From contig OY720678.1 in the NCBI GenBank assembly GCA_963170755.1, positions 85,871,743 through 85,935,742 of the forward strand: a stretch of 64,000 nucleotides of DNA, read 5' to 3'. Positions 1-11,818 of this stretch are shown piece after piece; within the stretch, counting starts at the first letter, position 1, and every line of letters begins with the position of its first letter. The notes under the pieces were generated by a model. The model saw only the letters and a list, made by a program, of their open reading frames with translations, had not been told where the DNA came from and made no database searches. Position numbers and translations under genes: made by a program. This DNA comes from Amphimallon solstitiale. Taxonomy: Eukaryota > Arthropoda > Insecta > Coleoptera > Scarabaeidae.

Positions 1-86
1 AAGCAAAGTCTATACGAAAATAAACTAATTCAGCTGACATTACTTACCTGTTTAAAAGTGATTAAACGTGATTTGTATTCTAACAG

Positions 87-3000
87 GATCATTCAGACAC
101 GGAATGGAAGTTCGCTAGGACTAAGTTATGGATGAGATATTTTGAAGAAACTTCAACATTACCACCCCCTTTCAATATCATTCCAACACCGAAAATATTT
201 TTGAAAATTTTTGGATTAAGAGAAAAAGATAGATTGAGGAAAATATCTTCTCAGGTAAAGTAGTCCGAATTCTATCTTCTTTCTCCAATAATCATAATAA
301 TCTAACTCCTGATTATCTATTTTATAACATTAAAGAAGAAGTTTAAGAAAACTTGTGTTCTAGCTCTTCACGTTTGGAATTATTTCAGTGAACCATTTGA
401 TTCTTTAATTTGCACATGTACAGGTGTGCTCATTTTTTTGTTCAGCAAGTTTAAAATACCATTATATTTCTAGCAGACTTTATACATCATTATTATAGCA
501 AATAATCTCTGGCTGTCTTTACTAATTCTGTCACACTTTTCTCTAAATAACACAATTTTTCTTTAGAAAAGAAGCCTTGAGGAAAAACAGAGAGATTATA
601 GATATTCCTCTGTCGTCAGGGCATTGGTTTGGCGATATGTCTCGTCAACTCATAGAAGATGCGAAGAAAATTCGGTGACTGAAGATGATATTAACGAAAT
701 TAAAAGTGATATATCAGCATTCAGATATGAAATGCTGGAAATACTAAATAAGAATGGAATGGATGTGTCGTGTGCCGATAAAAAAGAAAAAGGTTTGCGA
801 ATATAATTTTAAAATACTTTCCAGGCAACCAATAAGACTCTCAATCAAAATTCACAATTTTTGTTGACAAAATTGTTTTTTTTTACTTTCAATGCTCATA
901 ATTTACTTCATAAAAAATCGTCGTCCATTAAACTTAACTATGTATTACCAACTTAAATCTAAGTGTTCTTTTTGTTGCTAATTTCGTACAGAATCCTTTA
1001 ATTTATATACCATAAGAGGAAAAATTATTTAGATAAGCGATGCCAATGTTATAAAAAAACCTGTCTTTGATAGGTTCAGCTTGTTGTTGATTCTACATGT
1101 TAATGTCAGTTTTGATTTGAGGTTTCATTTGACATGAAATAAAAATACAATGAATCAAACGTGCAACGTAAATACAGAATTCCATAGCAACCCTTTATCT
1201 AAATAATTTATGCTCATATGGTATTAGGCATAAATAAAATTTACGTTGCTATTTTAGCTATATTGGGTAAAAAGATGAAAATCTGGGAAAGGCGATTGAT
1301 GAAGGACTTTAAAGTAGCACCGATAAATAAAGAAGAATCGGAAAAATTAATTTATGTTGCGCCTTCAGAAAACGAAGACTCCTTGTCCAGGTAAATAACC
1401 CACTTCCATATCAAATTTCCCCTTCGCAAATTAAAAATAAGTGTTATGATTCTTAGGTTCAGAAGGATTGCCAAGATGGCTTTGTTAAATTCCAGTTTGC
1501 ACAAATGGAGGCAAGTTGTAAAAGGGGCTTGCATGGCGTAAGTATTGAGAAATCAAGATTTGCGGGTTTATGATGACGACGCGGGAAGTACGAATCGACT
1601 TGTTAAAAACTTCTTTGCTAGCAAATGCTCAAATTATTGAATTACACAAATTACATAAAACTCGCAACTAGCATTATTAATATGTTCTTTTCTGAAAACC
1701 TATTTTCAAGTACATAACTCAAAACCTTCAAATATTGGATCTACACATGGCATGCTTCTTGGTTAGAAAAATATTGGAAAGTAATACCAATAGTGATTTA
1801 AGATATTTAAAAGCAGTATTTCTTAAGCACGTTCTTTTAATTTACAATATGTTTTGATATCTTCTATTTCCGTTTATACCATAAATGAATACCCACTTCT
1901 GTATTTCAAATCTAATAATTATAATTATAATTGTTTTGTATACCCTAGGACTATACATTATAGGACTATTTATCTTATAAAACTTGTCTTTAAAATTGTC
2001 CCTTGTCGAGCTATTTTACTTTTTGCGGAAAAATTTAAGTTCCAGGCTAATATAAATAACAACATGCACTTTTTGCATCTAGATGATTAAAAATGTTGGT
2101 AAATAATTTGGAAAGTATGCAACACCAGATGTGGTTCTATAAACTATACAAAATATACGGGTATTCAAAAACAATGTCAAAGTTTTTATCTGAATAATAT
2201 TAATATTATATTTACTTCCCTGTACAGTGTGTTATTTGCATGGGGAAGGCAGATTGTGGCTTTATGGACAAAGAGTTTTTGTCATACGATAGTCGTTTAT
2301 TTGGTGAACCTTTTAAGTTTATTTTTTAAGAGCGTTCCATAAGTTGATGGTTGACCACAGTTATAGATTTTTTGTAATAGAAATACTTATTCATTATTAC
2401 ATTTTTGTATTCCCTGTTCAATTTTTAGTCAAAAATTTTTTTTAACATTATTTTAAATTATATTTCTCAAAAACGAAATATTATAATAACACAATTTTTG
2501 CTAGTGTTGTTGATAATTGAAGGACTTAATAAAGGCATTTTATTTAATTTCTAATTGTGTGTGCAAAAAACTGAATTAAACTTACATGGCATATTTTTGA
2601 TTAAAAGTCATTTTTTTCAAATGGATCAACCTGTATAACACTTTATTTTTGAATTGTTTCCTAAATTTCACACCTAAATTATAATACGGTTGTTACTTTA
2701 AGAGATATCAATTTTTTGATATAATTTTATCTTCTTCATGTGTATTCAAAAACAATATCAAAGTTTTTAACGGGGAAATATTAATATTATATTTACTTCC
2801 CTGTACAGGGTGCAGTCTCCATAGGGATGGCAGTTTGTGCCTTTATGGATAAAGAGTTTTAAAGCGGTTTTTCCATACGATAGTCGATTATTTGGTGTAT
2901 CTTTTAAGTATATTTTTTATTATACAGAGTTTTCCATAAGTTAATGGTTAACCACAGTTATATTTTTTTAAATAGAAAATCCTGTATATTATCACACTTT

Positions 3001-6000
3001 TGTATTCCCTGTATAATTTTTAGGCAAACATTTTTTTGAAAATTTTTCTGTAGAATTGCAAATTTTTTAAATTATATTTCTTGAAAACGTCGTATTAGAA
3101 TGACACAATTTTTGACAGTGTTGTCATAATTAAAAAAACTTAATACAGGTATTTTTTTAATTATTAATTTCGCGTCCAAAAAGTTGGATTGTGTGAGTTG
3201 TTTAAAAGTCATTTTTATCTAATGGAATAAATAGCCTGTATAACACTCGAAACACTTTGTATTGCTATTTCACACCAAAAACGTAAGATTTTAAAAATGA
3301 TCAGTTTTTTTATATAATTTTATCTCTTTCATTGTTTTATATGAATATGGCATATGGAATTATACAATATATTACCTAATGAAATCCAAGCAGCAGCAAG
3401 TCTCCCAACTATTATTATTATTATTATTATTATTAAGTCGAATACACCCACTTAGATGTTTGAAACTTGTAGTAACTCTTCTTAAGTTTATGGTTTCTTT
3501 GGTATTTCTAGCTACAACATATCTCTAAATATCATATGTCGTTTTACCCTTTCAGATCTTTAAATAAAATTTATGTTGAAGTGTTTTCTCCGTGTTATTT
3601 CAGATCTCAGATTGGCAACTGTAACAGTGAAGATTCCATAAAAAAACGACAAGATTTACGACAGTCCATGATAGATGCCGCAAGAAATTTAAAGTCTCAT
3701 AGAGATAATTCAGCTTCTGAGAGCAGTCGTAAGTATTTTGAACAAAAACAAGAATTAACTACAACAGTTGTTAGATTTAGTACCAAAAATAGAGTGAATC
3801 AAAATAAACAAAGATACATTAGGTACCCAGTAAAAGTATATTATATTAAACAAATTTTATAGAAATGTGAACTATGTTGCTAAGATGAAGCAGTGCTACA
3901 TCGGTTGCTAATATTGATGGTAGGTTTGAAGCTGGTTTGGTACCAGGAGTAGGTTTATTATGAATATGTCAAAACTGTCAATTTGTCTCTAAAATTAGAT
4001 TTATATCTGTTGCATAAATAAGGATATACTGTCTATGCAACTTTTCTTTACCGTTCTCGATTTGAATTAATCAACTTATTTGTAAATTGTCAAAACTAAT
4101 AATTTGACATAACTTTAATAAAATGTTGATTCCAATGAGTAGATATAATAGGCGGTTTCTAGATCCACACTCCACTCAAGGTCACGGCTTCAAAATCACG
4201 ACAAATTACCCCCTCCACTTTTTAGTATCAAACGCCACCGCCGAGATTTCACAGATGGCGGCTAGTGTCGGCGCGCAATTTTAAAATTAAATTAATATAC
4301 AGGCCGTCTCAAAACTACAAAAATAAATACATATACCGTATGGTACTCGATGACGTGGTAATCAAATATAAATATACAGGCTGTTTCAAAAGTAAAAATT
4401 TAGAAATGTAAAATGGCGAATCCAAGATGGCTGATACAATATGGCCACCATTTTACTCTTGAGAAACATTACTTTTGAAACTGTATATTCATATTTGATT
4501 ACTACGCCACACGGTATCAAGCTGTATATGTATTTATATTATATTTAGCGCTCCAGCTACATATCGCTTCAGCCGTATTCATTTCGTCATCCAATTTTCT
4601 AGTGGTGGCCATATTGTATCAGTGGTACACCTCTGTCCGTTGTCCACCAGCTGGAGTATACTTTCCTGTGCGCGCCATGATCACAACCCTCCACTCTCTG
4701 AGGAGGCCGAAACAAATATGACTGTATCAAATGAAGCGATGTGTATCTTTATTGAGTATGCCTTGGTCTGCTTACATTCTTTTATCAAAATTTTGTCGTC
4801 CTATTATATATACATATTTCTAATCATGTTCAAGAATATGCCAAATATACAAAATTATTAATTTAGGCCAGCTAACTGACAGGACAGACGTTGTTCTGCC
4901 CTGTCCGGTAGGTGGCACGATGAGTTTGATTTGGTTAAAGTAAATATAAAATTAATTAACAGATCGACTACAGCGCCACCTATCGTGTCCAGATTTTGTG
5001 ATTTACTTTTTTGTCAATAAATCTACATATATTATGAATATGAGTCATGTTGATCCATAAATATAGAATTTGTTAATAACTTGACATTAGCGCCACCTAT
5101 AGAATGTAATGTACATAACGTATATCATAAATTTGTCAAAAATAAATGTCAACATATAACTATTGCATAGTGTATAATAGTGTATATATAGAACTACTTG
5201 GTGGTCCGCAGAATGAAAAAACAGAGTATACATAATTGTCAACTTCAACATTTCACATTACTTACAAATGCGTAAGTTAGGAAATACGTATGTTTGTGCA
5301 CAACCTACTTCGACGCCGAATTTATTTGAACGCTCGTTATGTTATTTGGAAATATTTAATATTTCTTGTAATAATGTATATGTCCATCAGTTTATTGAAG
5401 TATTGAATAGCTTATTCAACAACCTTATACACATACGCACATACATTCTAAAGACTCAAAAATAGTAAATAGACATAACCTCAAAGAATCAAAAATTAAT
5501 TGTCAAACATTTTCACTTAAAACAATATAGTGTATTTAAATTATTATTGTAGATGTGACTCAATATGTTTTCTTCTGCTCTGAAAGATATAATGCCCAAT
5601 TTTCCGAAAGATTAAAAAATCAAAAATCGCTTCATAAAGTATATAAAATTGGACGGCAAAACGCTAAAAAATATACCCCAAAATAAACATCTCATTGAAA
5701 GGCTATTCTCAAAACAAATAAATACTAAATGCAGTTGCCAACGTTACAAATGAAAAATTTACCGAAATCGTTTTGTAGATATTTTAAAAATAACAAATAT
5801 TTGGTCATTTCCAACAATCAACTTTATTTTGCTTTTCCGATGTTATGAAATTATGATCTTCCCACGCTATTTGCTTACGCTCTATACCGTTTTGTGTTTA
5901 TTTGTTCTATTTGTTGAAGATGAATTTACACGCACCATTTTGTTTTTTTACTTTAAAATCGCATTTTTATTTTCCTCAATGACATTTGAATCATAACAAA

Positions 6001-8994
6001 TAAAACATATATTATTATGTACATATTTCATATAATATATATACATATATAATATAATAGATATTTTCTTTGGGAATAGCGGCATGATATTAATGAAACT
6101 ATAATTTACTGTAACGTTTCAACATTTATTTATGTTTTCTTCAGACCAATTTAGTTTTGTTTATTTTCATATTCATGATCGTCTTTTATATTATTTCTTG
6201 CAGAAAAAATATAATTGCTGTATCCTAGATAACCTAGCAATTATGTATATGCAACAGACCTTATATATCTTATTACTAGGGAGCGGACACGAAAGGTTGA
6301 AGACTCATCGCCCATGGGCGCACTATTGAAATGTTGTATTTTTAAAGAGGTTTTAATTTTATTTATACAATTGGATAACAAGTGGCTGGTGAACTATAAA
6401 ATAAAAAATACCCTATTATTTGTTCATTTTATAGTTCAAGTCGAGTAAAGGAGTATTAATATTTACTAACAATACTTTCTCAAAGTTCTCTTCTGTAACA
6501 TTTGTTCTCTTTGAATGAAGTACATTCTTGTAGATAGAAAACGTCCTTTCTACATTGCAACTGATTATATGTGCGTACTGGAAATATTCTTTTATTCCAG
6601 CGTTTTTAGCAGTTAGATTTTGTGTCATTGTCCCCATACACAATTGCCGCAATGTTATTAAATCTGAATTTCTATTAAAAACTGCGTCTAACTTTTATCG
6701 AATTTCACATCCGAAGTCACTTGGAATACATTTGCAATTATTGATAGCCACATCTAATGTGGTTAATTCATCTTTCAATTTGAGATTTCGATTTTCAAAA
6801 TATGTGATTAGTTTAGGCAAATTTCCAAAGTGTTCCTGAAGGAATAACAACTGATTTTTTAAATTTGGGATTTGTGTTAGTTCCTTGCACTCAGAAATAC
6901 TTCAATGATCGTCATTTAAACGAAATTTTGTAAACTGTCTAGATTCTCTGCATAAAAACTAGTCGCTTCCAACCATGTTCCCCATCTAGTTATTACTGGC
7001 GAGGAAGGCAGTGACAAAGATGGAAGTTTTTCCCTGTAAAGAGCTACTCTCGATGGTGCTTTTCTGAAAACTCTTTTAAAAGTGTATACAAGTCTATCAA
7101 TTTCCGGATACCTGTCTCTGATATATTCATAGAGTCTGTGGAGAGCATGTGCTGCACAAGTAATATGCAGCATATATGCGTATGTTATTGTAAGTTAACA
7201 AAATCCAATGCACACTTACGTCGAGATAATTGGGAGAAATAGATTAAATGAAACGGTATTAAACAGAAACTATTACAAAAATTACGAAGTACGTAGTTAA
7301 CAGCCAAGAAAATGAAAAAACGAAACTAATGTAAGTATGAATAGGTATATACATATATAATTTTATTTATCATGCGAAATATAAGGTAAATATAATACAT
7401 TTTAAAAACCCTTCACGCTACTACCTACGCCGATGAAGAAACGAATTTTATGAGAAAAGACGACTTTTTTTGCACGCATTCTCGGGAGAAATCAGATGTT
7501 GCAGTTCATCATATGAATAATGCTATGACGTAACTGCGTGTTGTTTATATTATTTTTTTGGTCCGTCGTAATTGAAACCTGGCACGCCCGCTGTCTACTT
7601 ATTACATTATCGAATGACACACTACTACTGCCAAATTTTGAACTTCATTTCGGTCATTTACTGCATCATCAGGTTTCTTTAATGGCATCAGTTTTAGAAA
7701 ATTCCTAGTTTTGTTATTATGTTCTTTATACAAAATGTTGGTTTCATCAAATTTGAATTTATTGCTTTGTGTTGATGCTATGCTTTTTATGTTTTTAGCA
7801 TATTTGTGGCCATTAAGTCTATCTGATAAATATTGCATGGTTTGACCTACATGTATACGCTATTACAATCTCCACATGGAATTTTGTATACTATATGTGT
7901 TTATTTATGAAAAGGATCCTTACCGGTACACTTACATTTTGTTAACGTAGATTTACGTTAAAGTATTATACAATTATTTTCAAATAAAGTACATGGGTTT
8001 AACAGTACTCTAAAACTAACGTTGGTACTACTAATACTCAGACTTACACCAGTCTTATACTCTAACTCATACTAGCTTATCTAATGATCTAATTTGCTAT
8101 TTATATTAGTTAATTAAAGTACCGTAAAATATTTAACCTACTTAACATACTTAACAAGTTCGATACAGTCAAGATGTATTCTATTTATTCGATGTCTAAA
8201 TAAACAAGACCTTGCTATTCATGTCACCAAGTTTCTATACCAGCAAATATTATTAGTCGCACATGCTCTAACCTAGACACACATTTGTTAACATCGAGAT
8301 TACTTACATAATAATACATACTGCTGTATTATGTTTTAAACGGATACAAATTAAGATTCTTCCAAGAATTTTCTAATGTGTCAATAACTTTTAGCTCTCC
8401 CGACAATTTATCTTCAGTGGTACAAATCAAATTTGTTGAAAGAGAAGCACGATTAGTATATTTACATCTGGAATCTCCTTTATTAAGTAAATCCTTCTAA
8501 TAATGCATTATTTTCATTATTTAGAAAACGAAACAAGCATCCTCAAGAACAGAAATATGTCGAGTTGTTCCTTGCCAAGTGCCGATCTCACTAACGACGC
8601 CTGCAAATGTGAGAGAGCACGTTACAACTGGAAGAGATTACACAATCAATTGAGCTTCAGTGACGGCGTGCTTTCAAGTAAATTGCAACAACGCGACAAG
8701 AGAAAATCGGTCTTCGAGAAGGACCCGGGCAATTACAGAAACGGCATAACGTACAATGAAAGCGAAGAGGAAGATATCGAGAATATCGACGATGCTTTCG
8801 GCGAACCATGCAGAGGCAGTACGAAAACTGGTTCGATCCTGTTGAATATCGATGACGATGATGATGACGATGATGATTTCAACAATGAGGATAGCAGTCG
8901 TTTAAGAAGGACCTACCACGATCGTATTGGTTCGGAGAATATACCTTATTTCGATTCTAGTACTAGTGGAACACATCGGAAAAGCTTTAAAAAG
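87..8994 (+). CDS. trpl: TRPC-family cation channel (TRPL-like), C-terminal exons, partial gene
   Basis: Six exons: 87-254, 567-792, 1258-1390, 1457-1537, 3604-3728 and 8525-8994. Every junction has an AG acceptor and GT donor, and the phases match (0, 1, 2, 2, 1, 0), giving 401 in-frame codons. Exon 1 has the post-S6 TRPC signature (EWKFARTKLWMRYFEE, then LPPPFNIIPTPK). Exon 2 has VWRYVSSTHRR, TEDDINEIKSDIS and FRYEMLEIL. Exon 3 has KIWERRLMKDFKVAP, exon 4 HKWRQVVKGA, exon 5 SQIGNC. Exon 6 is GC-richer and carries a nine-Asp run. TRPC channels are plasma-membrane Ca2+/cation channels; fly TRP and TRPL act in phototransduction. The HKW...SQIG block and RRCEEN/DDINEIKS pattern resemble TRPL best from memory, but TRP-gamma is not excluded. 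The transmembrane core lies upstream of the window. Exon 6 ends on a strong GTAAGT donor, so the gene continues; no next exon was found. The exon 2 donor (GTTTGC) is weak. The 4.8-kb intron 3729-8524 holds a hAT and a Penelope relic. Confidence 0.85.
2161..3330. repeat. Direct tandem pair of a ~581-bp interspersed repeat
   Basis: The segment starting GTATTCAAAAACAATGTC at 2161 recurs as GTATTCAAAAACAATATC at 2742, an offset of 581 bp. The copies share ordered landmarks: TTTACTTCCCTGTACAG, CCATACGATAGTCG, TTTTCCATAAGTT, GACACAATTTTTG and CTGTATAACAC. They are visibly diverged. A looser relative is near 49760-50150 (GGTTTTCCATTTAAAAAAG, CACAAGTTATGAAACAC). No coding capacity seen. Transposon class unknown. 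Confidence 0.75.
3409..3436. repeat. (ATT)n microsatellite
   Basis: About nine uninterrupted ATT units, in the intron just before the fifth TRPL-like exon. Confidence 0.95.
4300..4550. repeat. Imperfect palindrome with ~110-bp arms
   Basis: The left arm (about 4316-4425, with TAATCAAATATAAATATACA and TTTCAAAAGTAA) is the reverse complement of the right arm (about 4440-4545, with TATATTCATATTTGATTACT and TTACTTTTGAAACTGTA). The centre lies near 4430 around two ATGGC motifs. It looks like a foldback element or the two TIRs of a deleted transposon. No TSD recognised. Confidence 0.65.
4909..5099. promoter_or_regulatory. Three CTCF-like AGGTGGCGC motifs (putative)
   Basis: TAGGTGGCAC at 4909-4918, then AGCGCCACCTA (reverse complement TAGGTGGCGCT) at 4972-4982 and 5089-5099. 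Insect CTCF prefers an AGGTGGCGC-type core. The match is by eye, and the motif may simply be part of a repeat family, since the two copies sit in similar contexts about 117 bp apart. Confidence 0.3.
6277..7597 (-). mobile_element. hAT-superfamily DNA transposon, copy A, with 8-bp TSD
   Basis: The left end TAGGGAGCGGACACG and the reverse complement of the right end, TAGACAGCGGGCGTGCC, form imperfect TIRs. The flanks carry a perfect 8-bp duplication CTTATTAC at 6269-6276 and 7598-7605, the hAT hallmark. Total 1321 bp. It contains two in-family transposase fragments on the minus strand. A shorter relative, copy B, lies inverted at 26864-27893 and matches its outer parts. It sits inside the large TRPL-like intron. 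Confidence 0.9.
6416..7173 (-). pseudogene. hAT transposase, C-terminal half, broken
   Basis: Two minus-strand blocks. 7173-6916 reads HITCAAHALHRLYEYIRDRY then PVITRWGTWLEATSFYAEN, the conserved CxAHxLxR and TRWGTW region of DUF659-type hAT transposases. 6652-6416 reads SCNVERTFSIYKNVL then RTNVTEENFEKVLLVN, the hAT C-terminal dimerisation domain. The reading is interrupted between them, and the N-terminal zinc finger and first catalytic segment are absent, so this copy cannot encode a functional enzyme. Confidence 0.85.
7602..7905 (-). pseudogene. Penelope-like retroelement, GIY-YIG endonuclease fragment
   Basis: On the minus strand the sequence reads VYKIPCGDCNSVY, then (after a stop and frameshift) QYLSDRLNGHKY, then DAVNDRNEVQNLAVVVCHSI. 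This is the usual C-terminal GIY-YIG nuclease of Penelope-like elements (IPCGDC...YVGQT...L..R...H). The reverse transcriptase is not present. The 3' end abuts the hAT copy A duplication, so the hAT landed at or beside this relic. Confidence 0.7.
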
Positions 8995-10139
8995 GTAAGT
9001 TGTTTAAAGACCAAAACAAATGCTCTTCTTATGATACACACGGTAGTGGTATTTCAGCTGTAAATGATGTATAAAGCGGACTTTATCTATCTTTTTTTAA
9101 GACAATATATGCCAGTAGTCGTAACTGTACTACTGCAAAAATTGTAATAATGCAATTTCTTCAGATTTATAAATTGAAAAAGTAACAAATTCAAACAACA
9201 ACAAATTTTCCTTAAATTATATTGTCAGTAGCACATGTTTTTTTACTTTTATTGTTTCAGGTATAACATTACATTAGATGCCTACATAAATAATACTAAA
9301 TTTATTGAAAATATACACATATATATTATATATTTTTGCAAATATAATTGTTTCTTTAGAAAAAACAATATTGGTTTTATTTCATGCGCTCCTACATCCT
9401 ATGATTAGATACATATAAAAACATTTAGCCATATTACTATATGTATTTCTAATGATATTCAAAAATATTCCAAACATTATTTTGTTGTCATTGACAACAT
9501 TATCAATTTCATACAATTACTTATTACAGAAATAGTCATATTCGCATATCCCAAATGTCAACTTTGACATCTCCCCTAAAAAAAGTCCTTAGAAATTTAA
9601 GTCCTTTGGTAGTGGATTTTGATGAAAAGGTCACCTATATGTGTTTGGTAGTTTTGCACAATTTGTGGTTATGTTCCAAAGTTAGCAGAATCACAGCTTG
9701 TGTAAAGCTTACTTCATCCAAGCAGTTTCATGGCAGAAAAGAATTGGCTGATGATAGCTCACTACGTCATCCACCTACCAAAAACAATATACACAATATA
9801 TGCTTTTATTGGGTTATGACAAAATCAAGTTCAAGTTCTAGGTAAATATAAAAAGATGGCTGAAAACAATATTAAGGTATTGTAGCTATAGTAACGCATG
9901 GGGATAAAAAATATGCAATAATGAATTTTAAGTAGTAATTAGTTAAGTAGCTTACGTACGTTTATAAGAATAAAATATGTGAAACGTTTGCTGTTTATTA
10001 TTGAATAACCCAACTCATTTGTATTGGCAGAAACATATATAATTTCTGGACCCACGTTTTAGGACTTCAAATCAATAGTAACTTTTTTATTCTAACACGT
10101 CTATTGGGAATGTGTCATCTTTATATGGTCATTAATAAA
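8995..10139 (+). other. Downstream TRPL-like intron; one unrecognised ORF
   Basis: Begins with the GTAAGT donor of the sixth TRPL-like exon. A 96-codon plus-strand ORF at 9555-9845 has balanced composition (LVVDFDEKVTYMCLVVLHNLW) but no family I recognise, no matching splice phase and no second copy in the window. The rest is AT-rich and featureless. Confidence 0.4.
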
Positions 10140-10925
10140 GGCACTACATATTTCCACTATGTTTAAAACAAAATTTCACTATTATTATTTATCTTTATAC
10201 AATATTTCCAAGACGTCAGAAAGAGACATAAGATATTATCGATGAATGGTCACATAGCCATTATTCTATGACAAGCGAATATAATTTCCATTTTTCTCTT
10301 TTGAAAGCATATCTTCGGTCCTTTTCATTGATGGTTTTTTATTTACAGAACATAACGGTGTCTTCTTGAAATGAACAAGTACTAATACAAAGTAAAATCT
10401 ATTTAGTCTATACAAAAAAAAGTAAAGGAATAAATGGACCCCTTTAGACTCCATGTGCTATATGATTATTTTTGAGATTTAATTTATAGAGTCTATTAAG
10501 GGGTTCCAAAAATTTCACTGATTTTTTATTGGGCTTATGTATTATAAAAATACAATAATCATCAGTCAAACATGACACGTATCACCGGCTTAACTCAACT
10601 GTCTTGTAGCCACTCAGAACGCATATAAATTGGCACAGTCTTGTCCCAAAATCAGCACAGATTCACTAAATCTGAAAATAATCCCTCAGTATCAATAATT
10701 TGTTAGACATATGTAAATAAAAATTCATCATTAAAAGGGAGTTGAAAATGATCCGAAGATATGCGTACAAAAGAGAAAAATGTAAATTGTATTCGTTTAT
10801 TATAGAAAGATGCCTATATGACCATTCATCGATAATATCTTATGTCATAACTGTATCTTTTTGACGTCTTGGAATTACTGTACAAAGATAACTAGTAATA
10901 ATAGGACGAAATTTTATTCTAAACA
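10140..10925. mobile_element. Inverted-repeat element with ~180-bp arms
   Basis: Left arm about 10140-10325 and right arm about 10740-10925 are reverse complements. Shared landmarks include ATAAGATATTATCGATGAAT/ATTCATCGATAATATCTTAT and AGCATATCTTCGGTCC/GATCCGAAGATATGCG. The intervening ~415 bp carries no recognisable protein. It looks like a long-TIR or foldback DNA element. No clean TSD was found, and the right end abuts an R1 copy. Confidence 0.7.
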
Positions 10926-10931
10926 TAGACG

Positions 10932-11662
10932 ACTTTCTTATACGTATGAGCGTTTCAAACTATACAATCTTAAGAATTCTTTTATACAAAACTTATTCAA
11001 AATCCTATTCTAAGTACTTTTATTCTCTGAATAAATCGCTATAGAATTCATACTTTGCAAGATATTCGAAAAAAAGTGCTACTCGCTAAGAGTAAAAGTG
11101 CTACTTCCGGTCCGAATTTTGAAATTTCATGTATACAAAAAATATTGCAAATATAACTCTAAATACTTTTGTACTCTTAATAAATATATATAGAATGCAT
11201 AATTTACGACATATTTGCCAAAAATCGCTATTAGGTAAGAGTAAAAGTGTTACTTCCGGTCCGAATTTTGAAATCTTTTTTACACAAAAGATATTGAAAA
11301 CTATGTTTTAAATACTTTTACACACGTAACGTACCTGTCTAAAAAGCTTGACTTGCGAAATATTCGCAAAAAACCGATTTTCGATAAGAGTAAAAGGCCT
11401 ACTTCCGGTAGGAATTTCGAAAAACTTTTTTAATAAAATTGTTCTCAATTTTAATTTTAAGTACATATGAATTCTTTATAAATTTGTATAAACTAAGTAT
11501 TTGACGAAATATTGGCAAAATTCGATTTTTTCACTGAAGTAAACTGCTACTTCCGGTCTACCGATTTTACTGAAAAACTAATCAGATCTCAAGACGGAGA
11601 TTATACACGTAAATACAAAATTTGGAATTGATATCTCCAGCGGTTTGACCGCTATCGTGGTC

Positions 11663-11693
<31 letters not shown>

Positions 11694-11818
11694 CACAGAC
11701 ATTTTTTAAAAACCACTTTTTTGGTATCAGGGGACCTCAAAACGTGGACATCTGCAAAAATCTCGAGGTCGAAAATTTTCATCATCACAATACTTCCTTA
11801 TACTACGTATAAGAAAGT
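10932..11818 (+). mobile_element. R1 repeat family, copy 1 (149-bp periodic, microsatellite-bearing)
   Basis: Bounded by a perfect 15-bp inverted repeat, ACTTTCTTATACGTA at 10932 and TACGTATAAGAAAGT ending at 11818. The interior is a degenerate tandem array. ACTTCCGG occurs at 11103, 11252, 11401 and 11549, and a TACTTTT/TACATAT landmark at 11015, 11164, 11313 and 11462, a 149-bp period. A (CAGA)n microsatellite sits near 11666-11696, followed by a unique tail ending CATCATCACAATACTTCC. No credible coding sequence. Other copies: 25437-26208, 28079-28835 and about 60815-61404. Confidence 0.9.
11666..11696. repeat. (CAGA)n microsatellite inside R1
   Basis: About seven CAGA units running into CACACAGACATTTTTT. 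The same slot holds (CA)n/(CAGA)n/(GA)n at 28662-28716 in copy 3 and a short GT run near 25560 in copy 2. The microsatellite is therefore carried by the element. Confidence 0.9.

Larger units (their letters stand above)
1538..3603 (+). other. TRPL-like gene intron (2.07 kb) with duplicated repeat
   Basis: Non-coding interval between two in-phase exons. It begins with GTAAGT and ends in a pyrimidine-rich TTATTTCAG acceptor. Its right half holds a tandem repeat pair and an ATT microsatellite. The remainder is AT-rich with nothing recognisable. Confidence 0.75.

Noticed and set aside
11666..11696. CRISPR-like or satellite array
   Set aside because: Simple CAGA microsatellite without spacers; the window is eukaryotic.
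11582..11788. 68-codon minus-strand ORF in R1
   Set aside because: Its LSVCLSVC run is the translated microsatellite; the frame is not kept in the other R1 copies.
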